DNA of 31,886 nt from CAZMGV01 sp964565925 (GCA_964565925.1 CAZMGV010000028.1:1-31886); one strand, 5' to 3'; counted from the first letter of the stretch, positions 1 through 8,674 are shown. Numbers and translations: made by a program. The notes: a model not told the origin generated them from the sequence alone.

Positions 1-77
1 GGCTGGGTAGCTCAGGTGGTTAGAGCGACGGTCTCATAAGCCGTAGGTCGAGGGTTCGAGTCCCTCCCCAGCCACCA
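1..77 (+). tRNA. tRNA-Met (CAT anticodon), elongator type
   Basis: A full cloverleaf can be drawn. The acceptor stem GGCTGGG (1-7) pairs with CCCAGCC (67-73), followed by discriminator A74 and an encoded CCA (75-77). The anticodon stem ACGGT/GCCGT encloses the loop CTCATAA with anticodon CAT, and the T arm carries GGTTCGAGTCC. Base pair 1-72 is G-C rather than the unpaired first position of an initiator tRNA, and the body resembles elongator tRNA-Met. A CAT anticodon could also belong to lysidine-modified tRNA-Ile, which is less likely here. The gene is intact and abuts an integrase, so it looks like the insertion target of a mobile element. Confidence 0.95.
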
Positions 78-1343
78 ATTCAACCATTCAGGATCATTGG
101 GGAAATCGGCATCGTCCGGGTCGAGCAACCGGTCTTCTTCCCCCTCACTGTAGCCATTTTGTAGCCAATATTCGGATTCCGCATCCGAAGGCCCTACGTT
201 TTCCAAATCGCCCGACGCATTTGGCTCTTTCCCGAGCAAGGAATCCATCCGGTCGGCAGCGTCTTGCTGCATCGACGGCAGAACGTGGGAATAGGTGTCG
301 AGCGTCAGGCTGATCTGGGAGTGGCCGAGCCGCTCCTGGACAACCTTCGGGTGAACTCCCTGAACCAGCAGCAGGGTCGCTGACGTATGACGAAGATCGT
401 GGAACCGGATGTCCGGCAGCTCCGCTTTTTCGAGCAGGGGCTTGAACGACCGCCTGAGCAGATTGCTCTTGCGAATATATCCGCCGTCCTTGTCGCAGAA
501 GACGAGTGGGCCGGAATGGCCATCAGCCTTCATCCGCCTGCGGTGGTCTTCCAGAGCTTCAATTGCGGATTGAGGTAGAGCCACGGCCCGTTTCCCCTTG
601 GCCGATTTCGTCTCGCCGATTGAAAACTCCCCGGCGATTTCAGCCAGCGAGCGCCGTACAGACAGCGTCCGATTGATGAAGTCGATATCCTCCCAATAGA
701 GCCCCAACAGTTCTCCCTGCCGAAGCCCGGTCGTTATGGCGAGAACGTAGATTGCGTACAACCGGTCGGATCGGGCCGTTTTCAAGAACTCCCGCGTCTG
801 TTCCGGCGATAGAACTTTCATGGGAGCATAAGTATGCCGTGGCTTCTGGACCGCGTCGCAGGGATTACGGCCGATCAATCCCCAACGGACCGCCTGTTCC
901 AGCGAAGCATGTAGAATCAGGTGAACATGTTGTGTCGCTCGGGTTGAAAGCCCATCCCGAATCATCTGGCTGTACAGTCCCTGGATCTGAAGTGGAGTCA
1001 GCTTGGTGAGCTTAATGCCACCGATCCGGGGGATAATCCGCTTCCGGGTATGCCACTGATAGGTGTGAAAAGTGGTTGGCTTGACCTTATGGACCGCCAC
1101 ATCGGTAAGCCACTTTTCCAGGAACTCTCCAACGGTCATCCGGCCAGCGTCCGAAATCAGCCCGGAAGCCGCCTCATTCTGGAGAATCCGGAGCTTATCG
1201 AGAACTTCAGCCTTGGTCCGGCCGTAGATCGTTCTCCGCTTCCGCTTGCCGGCACCGTCATAGCCCAAGCTCGCGTAGGCGGCCCACTGGCCGTCAGCCC
1301 GCTGGAATACCGAGCCTTCTCCATTTCCGCGACGCCTAGGCAC
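12..1343 (-). CDS. int: tyrosine recombinase / phage-type integrase
   Basis: Site-specific recombinase that would insert and excise an element at the neighbouring tRNA. An N-terminal arm-binding-type region (about residues 1-65) is followed by a SAM-like core-binding domain (about 70-170) and the catalytic domain (about 175-360). Catalytic residues are visible: Arg208 in GLRQGEL, a likely Lys246, HDLRH at 315-319, His341 in LGH and nucleophile Tyr351 in DTYSHV. The GTG start at 1343 has GGAG seven bases upstream. The 443-residue length is slightly above the 370-420 usual for the family because the last 21 or so codons are antisense to the tRNA; the frame ends at a stop within the tRNA D arm (12-14). 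Excisionase and a small unknown gene lie upstream on the same strand. Family assignment is firm; activity is inferred from the intact residues. Confidence 0.93.
   Translation of the reverse strand: MPRRRGNGEGSVFQRADGQWAAYASLGYDGAGKRKRRTIYGRTKAEVLDKLRILQNEAASGLISDAGRMTVGEFLEKWLTDVAVHKVKPTTFHTYQWHTRKRIIPRIGGIKLTKLTPLQIQGLYSQMIRDGLSTRATQHVHLILHASLEQAVRWGLIGRNPCDAVQKPRHTYAPMKVLSPEQTREFLKTARSDRLYAIYVLAITTGLRQGELLGLYWEDIDFINRTLSVRRSLAEIAGEFSIGETKSAKGKRAVALPQSAIEALEDHRRRMKADGHSGPLVFCDKDGGYIRKSNLLRRSFKPLLEKAELPDIRFHDLRHTSATLLLVQGVHPKVVQERLGHSQISLTLDTYSHVLPSMQQDAADRMDSLLGKEPNASGDLENVGPSDAESEYWLQNGYSEGEEDRLLDPDDADFPNDPEWLNWWLGRDSNPRPTAYETVALTT
40..77 (+). other. probable attachment-site core in the tRNA 3' half
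   Basis: The integrase gene lies immediately downstream of the tRNA 3' end and points toward it, the usual arrangement when an element enters a tRNA gene and rebuilds its 3' half. The exact core cannot be set because the partner repeat is not visible in this window. The range given is the anticodon-to-CCA part, the segment most often shared between attL and attR. Confidence 0.4.
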
Positions 1344-1413
1344 GTTCCGACTCCGTAGTTACCGGGAATAGTTCCGGATCAGGACAACCGGACATAATAA
1401 ACGGTCCGCCCGG

Positions 1414-1635
1414 TCAGGGCGAATCTTTCGCACATGCTGAACCGACCAGCCGCTGGGCGGCGAACTCTTTCAGAGCCTGCCGGGGAAGTCTGCGCGAACG
1501 ACCGATCTTCACATAAGGCAGTTCGCCCTTCTCCATGATCTCGTAAAGCTTGGCGCGGCTGATGCCGAGAAACCGGCAACCTTCATCGATCCGTGCGAGG
1601 CCGCTGTCGACCATCTTGAGCGAGTTGTTATCCAT
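1414..1635 (-). CDS. excisionase-family helix-turn-helix protein
   Basis: A 73-residue protein with the compact winged HTH of the excisionase/MerR-like DNA-binding family. The segment from about residue 16 (DEGCRFLGISRAKLYEIM) through PYVKIGRSRRLPRQAL is characteristic of TIGR01764/HTH_17 proteins. The ATG start has AAGGAG about eight bases upstream. It sits 70 bases upstream of the integrase on the same strand, as recombination directionality factors often do, so a role in excision or in control of the integrase is likely. A purely regulatory role remains possible. Confidence 0.8.
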   Translation of the reverse strand: MDNNSLKMVDSGLARIDEGCRFLGISRAKLYEIMEKGELPYVKIGRSRRLPRQALKEFAAQRLVGSACAKDSP

Positions 1636-1665
1636 CGAGATTCTCCTTGGGGTGACGGTTTGGAA

Positions 1666-1944
1666 CTATTCGAACTCCACACCGCAGAACCGGTTGAGCG
1701 GCACGAGCCCCATGTAGTCCTTTCGGACCTTGATCCGGGCGAGCCCTGCCCGGACCAGCTCATTGAAGGCGAGGCCGATCTCCTCACCGGAGATTTCGAA
1801 GCCTTTTGCTTCGACCATCTCTCGGATCTCGTGGATGAAGCTCGACGCGGCCGGGATGACGGCGGAGTGATGCCGGAGGCGGGAGTGGATCGCCTGGGCG
1901 AGCGGCGAGAGCTGCGGGGATTTATCAGCAGGCATTGGTTCCAT
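1666..1944 (-). CDS. small hypothetical protein of the integration module
   Basis: An unrecognised 92-residue protein. The start chosen is the ATG at 1944 (MEPMPADK), preceded by AAAGGA at about ten bases; an in-frame start at 2067 would add 41 residues but shows no comparable ribosome site. The middle (about 15-80) predicts helices followed by a basic segment with KVRKDYMG, which could be a small winged-helix fold, but no diagnostic motif is seen. It lies 30 bases upstream of the excisionase gene on the same strand, so it is probably co-transcribed with the recombination genes. Function unknown. Confidence 0.6.
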   Translation of the reverse strand: MEPMPADKSPQLSPLAQAIHSRLRHHSAVIPAASSFIHEIREMVEAKGFEISGEEIGLAFNELVRAGLARIKVRKDYMGLVPLNRFCGVEFE

Positions 1945-2876
1945 GAATGATCGGTCCTTTTCACGAATCAGGATGCAGCCAGAGGGGAGGGAAATAAAAT
2001 GGCCAATTATCCGGAATCTTTTGCCAACTTTCCCCGGTATGAAGCCCGTTACATCCGGAGTGGCCATCCCTTCCCCGTATCGAATGTGACGCTTTGCGGC
2101 TTGCTCAACAATGATCTTTTTGTGCGTCCACCGGCTTCACCACCTGACGACAGGGTATCAATGAACTGTTTGACTAAAAATGGGCCGATTGTGGTCACGC
2201 GGGAATTACCGGGAAAATACGTTCATCCGGAACGGTTGCGGGGGAACTGGGCGGGATTTAGGGGGGGGGGGATAACCGGGCACGCTAAAACCGTTTCTGC
2301 CACTGATTTTGGCGAGATCACCGCAAGCGAACCGTGCACTACGACGTGGTTGCCGACACCTGAAGGAACCTTTGGACGTGACTATAGGCCACGCCTACAG
2401 GACACATGGGGCCGCGTGCGAGCCGCGCCACTTTTTCGACTCGCCTGGCGCGAACCAGAGTTTTTGCACCGAGGTACGTCAGTCGCTGCCCGAGAAATGC
2501 CTACGAGACGGCCAGAAGGCGGTCTGCGAGGTGGCGGGGTCTATCTCGATCAGCAGTTTACGTAGGCGATCGGATTCTGGCGTTCGGCCCTCCGGCCGTA
2601 ACGGAAGCGACGGTGTCCGAAGTGGCGGAAAGTTACCCGGCAGAGGACCAGACGCCGCTGGTGGGTCTAGGGCGGAACAAACGGTGAAACTGAGAAGCTG
2701 CCGTGTAGAAGGAATCCCGGCGAGTCTGCTGTTGCCAATTCTGAGGGGGCTCAAATGATCGGAACGAACTGCGTTTCGATAGTGTGACTGTAAGGCTCGC
2801 CGGTGAACATGCAGGTGTCGTTCGACGAACTGGCCGGTCCGGTTGCGTCGAAGATACACAAGGGTTCACTAAGCGG
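1945..2876. other. gene-poor, probably decayed DNA
   Basis: About 930 bases with no convincing gene. Open frames exist on both strands (for example 1999-2565 and 2309-2758 plus, 2479-2859 minus), but their translations are low-complexity, rich in Arg, Gly and Ser, overlap one another and lack clear ribosome sites or motifs. An uninterrupted run of eleven G residues lies at 2261-2271. With the transposase fragment beyond it, this looks like eroded mobile-element DNA between the integrase module and the catabolic genes. Confidence 0.5.
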
Positions 2877-3005
2877 GAACGACTTCGTCCAGAGACCGAA
2901 GTCGAAGCTGTATTGTCCCGGCGTCCTGCCGTTCAGCCAGCCGGCCAGATTCTCTTTTTCGGCTGTCGTCAGTTCCGGCGGGCGGCCCTTCCTGATGCCA
3001 CACAT
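2877..3005 (-). pseudogene. IS630-like transposase fragment
   Basis: About 43 residues resemble the segment of IS630-family transposases that joins the N-terminal HTH region to the catalytic part: GRPPELT, then WLNGRTPGQYSFDFGLWT, matching the family's GRP.KLT ... GFDFGLWT pattern. Past about 2876 the frame continues into unrelated sequence, and no DDE catalytic domain follows. The upstream N-terminal HTH region is also lost; an in-frame stop lies at 3027-3029. No terminal inverted repeats were identified. The match is short, so assignment to IS630 is moderate; that it is a broken fragment is clear. Confidence 0.5.
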
Positions 3006-3164
3006 CGTCCCATCAGCCGGAACGTTTCATGGATTTTGTGGTCACCTAGGGCCATCACGCTACATGCCCACACAAGGCACCAGAAACCCCGCATACGACC
3101 AAATGCAAATAGCTCAGAACGAGTTCGAATTCATATTATAACTTACTGAATATATTACTATTTT

Positions 3165-3212
3165 AAATATAGTGATTACTATCTTTACAAGTAGCTAATA
3201 TTTCGGTATAGT
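3165..3212 (+). promoter_or_regulatory. promoter with overlapping inverted-repeat operator
   Basis: A -35 box TTTACA (3184-3189), a 17-base spacer and a -10 box TATAGT (3207-3212) form a good sigma70-type promoter in an AT-rich stretch ahead of the gene starting at 3297. A near-perfect inverted repeat, arms AAATATAGT (3165-3173) and ACTATCTTT (3178-3186) around GATT, with one mismatch, overlaps the -35 box. Its place suggests a repressor site. Related TATAGT half-sites occur ahead of the genes at 14636 and 26095. Confidence 0.5.
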
Positions 3213-3296
3213 TTACATGGATAAGGAAAAGCCCGAAGTGATGGGTCGGTGATAAAATTACCACATCGGCGGCGTCTTCAAGGAGTTGATATTACC

Positions 3297-4205
3297 GTGA
3301 AGCTCCATGCGTCCCTTTCCTACGGCACGCGACCGCAGGCTCTTACACCGGCGGGAATTCCGATACTGACGCGCAAGATGAAGTTCGATTTCGAATCGAA
3401 AAGGATCAGTCGATATTGGTATAGGAATAACGCCGGTCTCACGAACTTCCTCTATTCACTGTCGCTCCTGTTTCCCGAAGGCGAGCGATTTTTCATGGAT
3501 TCAGTCCGCCATTATCGCAAGATCATTTCGGATCCGGCTCTCAAGGAGCACGTTCAAGGGTTCCTTGGCCAGGAGGCGCAGCACAGCAAAGAGCATCGCG
3601 CCTACAACAACCGGATACAGGAAGCCGGACTTAACGCGCAGTTCGTAGACGATTGGGTTCGCCGCGGACTCGAACTCCTTCGCAAAATGACTGGGCCATT
3701 GGACCAATTGGCTATAACCACGGCTTTAGAGCATTTTACCGCGATGATGGCCACTCAGCTCCTGGAGAAGCCTGAATTCGCTGATGGTGCTCACCCTGAA
3801 CACGCGGCTTTGTGGCGCTGGCACGCCGTCGAGGAAACAGAGCACAAGGCGGTCGCTTTCGACGTATATAAAGCGGCCGGAGGCGGCTATTTGCGCCGTA
3901 TTTCCTGGATGATCGGGGTTTCAGCCGGATTTCCCTTCGCGATCGGCGCGATCTGGATCTATTTGATGGCGTCTGATAAGAAAATTCTCGATGCGAAGTC
4001 TTGGTGGGGCCTGATGAAGTGGCTTGCGTATAAGCCCGGATTTGCTGTTGGTATTATTCCGGAATGGTTCTCGTACTTCCGGCCGGATTTCCATCCGTGG
4101 GACTACGATAACTCCAAATACATTGACGAATGGAAAAGCAAATGGGCCCCAGAAAACTATACCGTTCTGTATGGCGATGAGCGGACAGCACCAGCGGAAT
4201 TTTAA
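3297..4205 (+). CDS. PF10118/COG3687 metal-dependent hydrolase-like diiron protein
   Basis: A 302-residue member of the family named 'predicted metal-dependent hydrolase'. The name is historical; the conserved Glu/His pattern looks like a ferritin-type dimetal centre. Visible motifs are LLFPEGERFF (58-66), QEAQHSKEH with E93, H96 and H100, EHFTA (145-149) and WHAVEETEHKAVAFDVY with E179, E182 and H183. Two hydrophobic stretches follow (about 203-225). The GTG at 3297 is chosen because AAGGAG lies 11 bases upstream; a GTG at 3249 is in frame but has no such site. It is the first gene of a plus-strand unit with an SDR and a BVMO and has its own promoter. The actual reaction is unknown; an oxygenase or hydroxylase role is inference from the ligand pattern and neighbours. 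Confidence 0.85.
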   Translation: MKLHASLSYGTRPQALTPAGIPILTRKMKFDFESKRISRYWYRNNAGLTNFLYSLSLLFPEGERFFMDSVRHYRKIISDPALKEHVQGFLGQEAQHSKEHRAYNNRIQEAGLNAQFVDDWVRRGLELLRKMTGPLDQLAITTALEHFTAMMATQLLEKPEFADGAHPEHAALWRWHAVEETEHKAVAFDVYKAAGGGYLRRISWMIGVSAGFPFAIGAIWIYLMASDKKILDAKSWWGLMKWLAYKPGFAVGIIPEWFSYFRPDFHPWDYDNSKYIDEWKSKWAPENYTVLYGDERTAPAEF

Positions 4206-4272
4206 ATTCGCGCCAGTTCAAGCCGATTCAGATTTTAGTCTGCAGTCCCCTGTTTTCTAAAAGGATTTCAAT

Positions 4273-5238
4273 GTGAAAGCTGATACAAAACCATTCCGCT
4301 GCGTTGCTATCACCGGAGCATCGGGAAGCCTTGGTGAGGCAATTGTTTCCATTCTGCTCAAAGATCCGGTGATTGAAAAAATCCGGGCTCTTGATCTGGT
4401 AAGACCGCATCGCCACAAGATCGGCGGCAAACTGGAATTCCAAACATGTGACGTGCGCAATAAGGATTTTGAGCGTCACCTTGAAGGGTGTGACGCCCTG
4501 CTGCATCTGGCGTTCGTTGTTGAAAAGAGAGGACGCAAAAGCGAGAAGGAGATTGATGAAATTAACGTTGGCGGCACCAAAAACGTGATCGAAGCAGCCG
4601 CTAAGGCTGGAATCAAGCAGATTGTCTACGCCTCCTCCGTGGCAAGCTATGGCCTTGACCCCGCCAACGACACCCGCGTGATCACCGAGGATATGCCCAT
4701 CCGGGAAGAAACGGATTTTTATTACTTCCGGACAAAAGCCCAGGTAGAAAAATGGCTCGATGTTTTTGAGGCCGGCCACCCGGATATCGCTATCGCGCGT
4801 TTAAGGCCCACGATCTTCCTGAGCGAGCATTCGGAAGCACGTAATGTCAAATCGGCTTTCATCAGCCCAGTAATTCCGACCATCAGCGGTGCCAAGGCCA
4901 AGATTCAGCTCACTCATGAGGACGATGTCGCGGAGGCTTTCGTTTTGGCGCTCAAGAACCGCAGCCGCGGCGCGTACAATGTGGGAGCCGAAGGTGGGCT
5001 GACCCTCCCCGAACTGGCGAAGGCGATGGGGAAATGGAGTCTTCCATTACCGAAGGCATCACTTGCATTGGTTTGGCTGGGCTTTAAATTCGGGATTTCG
5101 CCACTGGATCCGGCTTGGCTAACTCGCACGATGAACCGCACCGTTCTTGTATCCGGCAAGAAGTTGCGTGATGAACTCGGATGGAACCCCCGATATAAAA
5201 CCACCGCAGAAGTGATTCGCGTGATGGTCCGCAAATGA
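4273..5238 (+). CDS. NAD(P)-dependent epimerase/dehydratase-type SDR
   Basis: A 321-residue extended short-chain dehydrogenase. The Rossmann motif TGASGSLG is at 14-21, SSVASYG at 121-127 and the catalytic YxxxK at Tyr151-Lys155 (YFRTK). The C-terminal substrate domain is of normal length. The GTG start (4273) overlaps an ATG-TGA and has AAAAGGA upstream. It lies 67 bases after the COG3687 gene and is probably co-transcribed. It would oxidise a hydroxyl or act on a sugar or steroid-like substrate; extended SDRs include 3-beta-hydroxysteroid dehydrogenases as well as sugar epimerases, and with the flanking oxygenases an alcohol-to-ketone step feeding the downstream BVMO is plausible. Specificity cannot be read from the sequence. 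Confidence 0.88.
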   Translation: MKADTKPFRCVAITGASGSLGEAIVSILLKDPVIEKIRALDLVRPHRHKIGGKLEFQTCDVRNKDFERHLEGCDALLHLAFVVEKRGRKSEKEIDEINVGGTKNVIEAAAKAGIKQIVYASSVASYGLDPANDTRVITEDMPIREETDFYYFRTKAQVEKWLDVFEAGHPDIAIARLRPTIFLSEHSEARNVKSAFISPVIPTISGAKAKIQLTHEDDVAEAFVLALKNRSRGAYNVGAEGGLTLPELAKAMGKWSLPLPKASLALVWLGFKFGISPLDPAWLTRTMNRTVLVSGKKLRDELGWNPRYKTTAEVIRVMVRK

Positions 5239-5487
5239 AGATCCGTAAATGGGATCAGAAAGTTTTTCAGCAGGGAAAGTCATGGGGGATCTTCAGGCTA
5301 TTGTTGAGATAACTTACACACAACACGGGAGTCGTACCAATCATCGGGGCCAGCAATGTCATCCCCTAACTCATGCCCGGTCAAACTAGAGAACAACCTT
5401 TGCCGACTCAAACCTTAAGATGAAAGGCACCCAACGAAGTCACGTAACCATCCGGGTTGTCACCAAAAAACAACGGAAGGGGAGCAT
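5239..5487. other. intergenic region, possible weak terminator
   Basis: About 250 bases without a gene. Just past the SDR stop, GATCC (5240-5244) can pair with GGATC (5252-5256), and a run of five T follows at 5263-5267; the stem is short, so this is only a weak terminator candidate. The rest holds no clear promoter. The gap may separate the BVMO gene from the two genes upstream, or may be a long untranslated leader. Confidence 0.3.
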
Positions 5488-7323
5488 ATGAGAGAGCAGA
5501 TCAAAACGACCGGGCAGAGCGAAGACCGGCAACTGATCGAGGAACTCGGATTTGATCCGCGTGCTCTTCGCGAGAAATACCGGGAAGAGCGTGACAAGCG
5601 CCTTAAGACCGACGGGAACGAACAATACGTAGAGGTCAAGGGTGACTTTTCTCACTACTTGGACGACCCCTACGCCGACCAGAATTTCACCCGTGCTCCC
5701 CTGAACGATGAGGTGGAGGTTGCCTTAATCGGAGGCGGGCTCGGCGGCCTCATTCTCGCCGCCCGGCTGCGTGAGGCCGGCATCAGGAAAATCAGGGTCA
5801 TTGAAAAGGGCGGAGACTTCGGCGGTACCTGGTACTGGAACCGGTACCCGGGAGCCGCCTGCGACGTTGAATCTTACATTTACCTGCCCCTGATCGAAGA
5901 GATTGGGAAAATTCCGACCCGGAAATACGCCAAGGCGCAGGAAATCCTGGACCATTGCAGGGCAATCGCAAAAAAATACGACCTCTATTCTGACGCCTGC
6001 CTGCAGACGGAAGTGACAGCCGTAGAATGGGATGATTCTTTGGCAAGGTGGATTATCCGGACGAATCGCGGCGACCGGATGAAGGCGAAGTATTTGTGCA
6101 TGGCCAACGGCCCGCTCAACCGCCCCAAACTCCCCGGCATCCCGGGTATCGACGTCTACACAGGGCACACCTTCCATACCAGCCGCTGGGATTACGGGTA
6201 CACGGGAGGAAACGCCGACGGAAACCTGGAAAAACTGACGGACAAGAAGGTTGGCATCATCGGCACCGGCGCGACGGCCGTGCAATGCGTCCCGCACCTG
6301 GGGGCCTGGGCCAAACAACTCTACGTCTTCCAGCGTACGCCCTCCTCGATCGACGTGCGCAACGACAAGGTCACAGACCCTGAATGGACGAAAAACCTCA
6401 CGCCGGGCTGGCAAAAGGAGCGCATACGCAACTTCACGCTTCTCACTTCGGGTGGAATGGCGGAGGTAGACCTGGTCAACGACGGCTGGACGGAAATCAT
6501 CGGCAACCTGATGAAAATGATCCGGGAGAAAGGGTCGGATGCCCTCGCCAAGAAAAGTCTCGGCTCCAAAATCGAGATTGCCGACTTCCAGAAGATGAAC
6601 CAGATCCGTGCCAGGATAGATGCCATCGTCTGCGATCACAAGACAGCGGAGCAGCTAAAGCCATGGTACCGTCAATTCTGCAAACGGCCGTGCTTCCATG
6701 ACGAGTATCTGGACACTTTCAACCGGCCCAACGTCGAATTGGTCGATACCCAAGGCAAGGGCGTGGAACTCGTCACGGCGAAAGGCGTTGTGGCCAACGG
6801 CCGGGAATACGAAGTGGACTGCCTCATCTTCGCCACAGGGTTTGAGGTGGGAACCGACTACACCCGGCGCGCCGGCTACGATGTAAGGGGTAGGGACGGG
6901 CTCAGACTGAAAGAGAAGTGGTCTTCCGGAATGTCCACCCTGCACGGCATGAGCACTCGCGGCTTCCCGAACATGTTTCTCATCAATAATTCCCAGGCCG
7001 CATTCACGGCGAACTTCCCCCATCACATGGATGAACAAGCCATGCACATCGTCTACATCGTCACACAATGCATTAGCAAGGACGTCCAAACGGTCGAAGT
7101 CTCTCAAAAAGCCGAAGATGCATGGGTAAAAGAAATCGTCAATTTGAGCCGGATGGGCGAAAAATTCCTCGAGTCGTGTACTCCTGGTTACTACAACAAT
7201 GAAGGCAAGCCGAACGAGCGGAGCCGCAAGGACGGTTTCTACGGCGCGGGGCCGGTCGCCTACTTTCAGCTTCTCAAAAAGTGGCGCGACTCCGGTGATA
7301 TGCCCGGGATGGAGATCACCTAA
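5488..7323 (+). CDS. Baeyer-Villiger flavin monooxygenase, large 600-residue type
   Basis: A 611-residue FAD- and NADPH-dependent monooxygenase that would insert oxygen next to a ketone to give an ester or lactone. The FAD Rossmann motif GGGLGG is at 82-87, GGTWYWNRYPGAACD follows, the BVMO fingerprint YTGHTFHTSRW is at 224-234 (Tyr in place of the more common first Phe), and the NADPH Rossmann motif GTGATAVQ comes after it. The N-terminal extension of about 70 residues and the total length resemble the macrocyclic-ketone BVMOs (cyclododecanone/cyclopentadecanone type, near 600 residues) more than the 540-residue cyclohexanone or phenylacetone enzymes; this comparison is from length and layout only. 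ATG start with GGAAGGGGAG upstream. It faces a minus-strand operon across a hairpin. Confidence 0.93.
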   Translation: MREQIKTTGQSEDRQLIEELGFDPRALREKYREERDKRLKTDGNEQYVEVKGDFSHYLDDPYADQNFTRAPLNDEVEVALIGGGLGGLILAARLREAGIRKIRVIEKGGDFGGTWYWNRYPGAACDVESYIYLPLIEEIGKIPTRKYAKAQEILDHCRAIAKKYDLYSDACLQTEVTAVEWDDSLARWIIRTNRGDRMKAKYLCMANGPLNRPKLPGIPGIDVYTGHTFHTSRWDYGYTGGNADGNLEKLTDKKVGIIGTGATAVQCVPHLGAWAKQLYVFQRTPSSIDVRNDKVTDPEWTKNLTPGWQKERIRNFTLLTSGGMAEVDLVNDGWTEIIGNLMKMIREKGSDALAKKSLGSKIEIADFQKMNQIRARIDAIVCDHKTAEQLKPWYRQFCKRPCFHDEYLDTFNRPNVELVDTQGKGVELVTAKGVVANGREYEVDCLIFATGFEVGTDYTRRAGYDVRGRDGLRLKEKWSSGMSTLHGMSTRGFPNMFLINNSQAAFTANFPHHMDEQAMHIVYIVTQCISKDVQTVEVSQKAEDAWVKEIVNLSRMGEKFLESCTPGYYNNEGKPNERSRKDGFYGAGPVAYFQLLKKWRDSGDMPGMEIT

Positions 7324-7335
7324 TTCTTAAATCTT

Positions 7336-7374
7336 GTAAGTCCGGCCGGCCCCGTCTTGGGGCGAAGGGCTTAC
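7336..7374. terminator. hairpin between convergent genes
   Basis: A nested inverted repeat lies between two convergent stop codons. Outer arms GTAAG (7336-7340) and CTTAC (7370-7374) surround inner arms GCCCC (7349-7353) and GGGGC (7359-7363) with a GTCTT loop. There is no strong T tract on either side, so it is a candidate bidirectional terminator rather than a textbook one. Confidence 0.45.
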
Positions 7375-7377
7375 CGG

Positions 7378-8493
7378 TCAGTTTCCGCGATAACGCTTCA
7401 GAAACTCCCGGTTTGTGATATAACGATTCTCGGCGAACCAAGATATAGCTCGCTTTATACTGTCTTCGATTGGCGTGAATTCCAGCCCCAGTTCGTTTCG
7501 CGCCTTCGAATTGTCAAAGTAGAGATAGTTGTTCGCATAACGGATACCGCTCCCGGTTAGCAGGGGGCGCTTGCCTGACTGGTCGGCCCGGCGCTCCAGC
7601 CAATCTCCGAGGGGCGCCGCGAACTGGATTGGGAGCTTTCTTGCTCTGTGGCGAACGCCGCTCACTTCAGAAATCAAGTCATAGAATTCCTTGAATGTCA
7701 GATTCTGGTTCGAGAGGATATAGCGCTCGCCGGGCTTGCCGTGCTTTTCCGCCAGCACATGACCACGCGCCACGTCTTCAACGTCGACAGCGGAAAATCC
7801 GGCGTCGAAGTAAAAGCGATTCTTCCCGTTGACGATATCAAGCAATATCTGGCCGGTCGGAGTCGGCGCGACATCCCTCGCGCCAAAAGGAAAGCCAGGA
7901 TTACAAAACGAAATATCCATTCCCTGACGAACGAATGTCTTCGCTTCCTCCTCCGAAAGCCACTTTGAGGTAACATAGTCGTTACCCGCCGCGACCTGAT
8001 TGAAGCTGTCATTCTCATTCGCGGGCGACATGCCGGGCTTTATTCCAACGGCGGCGATGGACGAAGTGAATACAAGCTTTTCGACCGACTGGCGATACGC
8101 CTCCCAAAGAAGATTCAGCGATCCGATGCAGTTGACCTCGAACATTTTCTCCCGGCGGGGGAGCCAAATGGCGTAAATAGCGGCCAAATGATAAATTCTC
8201 CGACACCCCCTAACCGCCGAACCGAGCGTGGATGGTTCGAGCAGATTCCCTTCCACAATTTCGACGTCTAGGGACTCGAGATTCTTCTGGTTTTCTCCCG
8301 GCATGACCATGGCACGGACTTCTCTTCCTTCCTTGAGAAGTTCACGGACGACATGGGAGCCTATAAATCCGGCGGCGCCGGTCACCAGCGTTTTTCCGCC
8401 GACGCGCCTATCCGCGGCGGGCTTGCCCGCACTTGCGGAGGCAGAACCGGCCCCAGCATGTTGCCCCTTGTTGGAGACCTTCTTCACAGCCAT
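7378..8493 (-). CDS. extended SDR, dihydroflavonol reductase/HpnA-like
   Basis: A 371-residue NAD(P)-dependent oxidoreductase. The first 30 residues are a low-complexity Ala/Gly/Lys-rich leader. TGAAGFIGSH follows at 38-47, then a YHLAAIYAIW region, TSSIAAVG and the catalytic YVTSK. It resembles the extended SDR group that includes dihydroflavonol-4-reductases, 3-beta-hydroxysteroid dehydrogenases and the hopanoid-associated protein HpnA; no hopanoid genes are nearby, so that name is not adopted. ATG start with GAGAGG about nine bases upstream. It lies 181 bases after the DUF35 gene and may be the last gene of the acyl-CoA operon, though the gap leaves room for a separate start of transcription, which I could not identify. 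Confidence 0.87.
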   Translation of the reverse strand: MAVKKVSNKGQHAGAGSASASAGKPAADRRVGGKTLVTGAAGFIGSHVVRELLKEGREVRAMVMPGENQKNLESLDVEIVEGNLLEPSTLGSAVRGCRRIYHLAAIYAIWLPRREKMFEVNCIGSLNLLWEAYRQSVEKLVFTSSIAAVGIKPGMSPANENDSFNQVAAGNDYVTSKWLSEEEAKTFVRQGMDISFCNPGFPFGARDVAPTPTGQILLDIVNGKNRFYFDAGFSAVDVEDVARGHVLAEKHGKPGERYILSNQNLTFKEFYDLISEVSGVRHRARKLPIQFAAPLGDWLERRADQSGKRPLLTGSGIRYANNYLYFDNSKARNELGLEFTPIEDSIKRAISWFAENRYITNREFLKRYRGN

Positions 8494-8674
8494 CGGTTGT
8501 TTCCTCTCTATCGAATGAAGATTTTTACGAGTACGTTTTCCGGCTTATTCGAATGACGATGTGCACGAGGGTGGCGACGACCCCGCCGACGAGTTGCTGT
8601 CTCAGCGCCGAGCCGGCCCTTCGTCACGGATTCGCATGGCAGATTCGTGGGCGGACAGGTTCTATCGTCGCTTT

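Noticed and set aside
1999..2565. 188-codon plus-strand frame in the gene-poor region
   Set aside because: The translation has no motif, crosses the 11-G run, overlaps other frames and lacks a convincing ribosome site. It is possible as a gene but not supported.
2479..2859. 126-codon minus-strand frame, considered as the continuation of the transposase
   Set aside because: It shows no DDE-domain motif and its composition is Pro/Ser/Arg-rich. It is not readable as IS630 sequence.
5725..6639. 304-codon minus-strand frame
   Set aside because: It lies antisense inside the BVMO gene, whose FAD and NADPH motifs are intact. It is a by-product of GC-biased codons.
7378..8493. Naming this SDR as the hopanoid gene hpnA
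   Set aside because: Similarity is at the level of the extended SDR family only, and no squalene or hopanoid genes are near.
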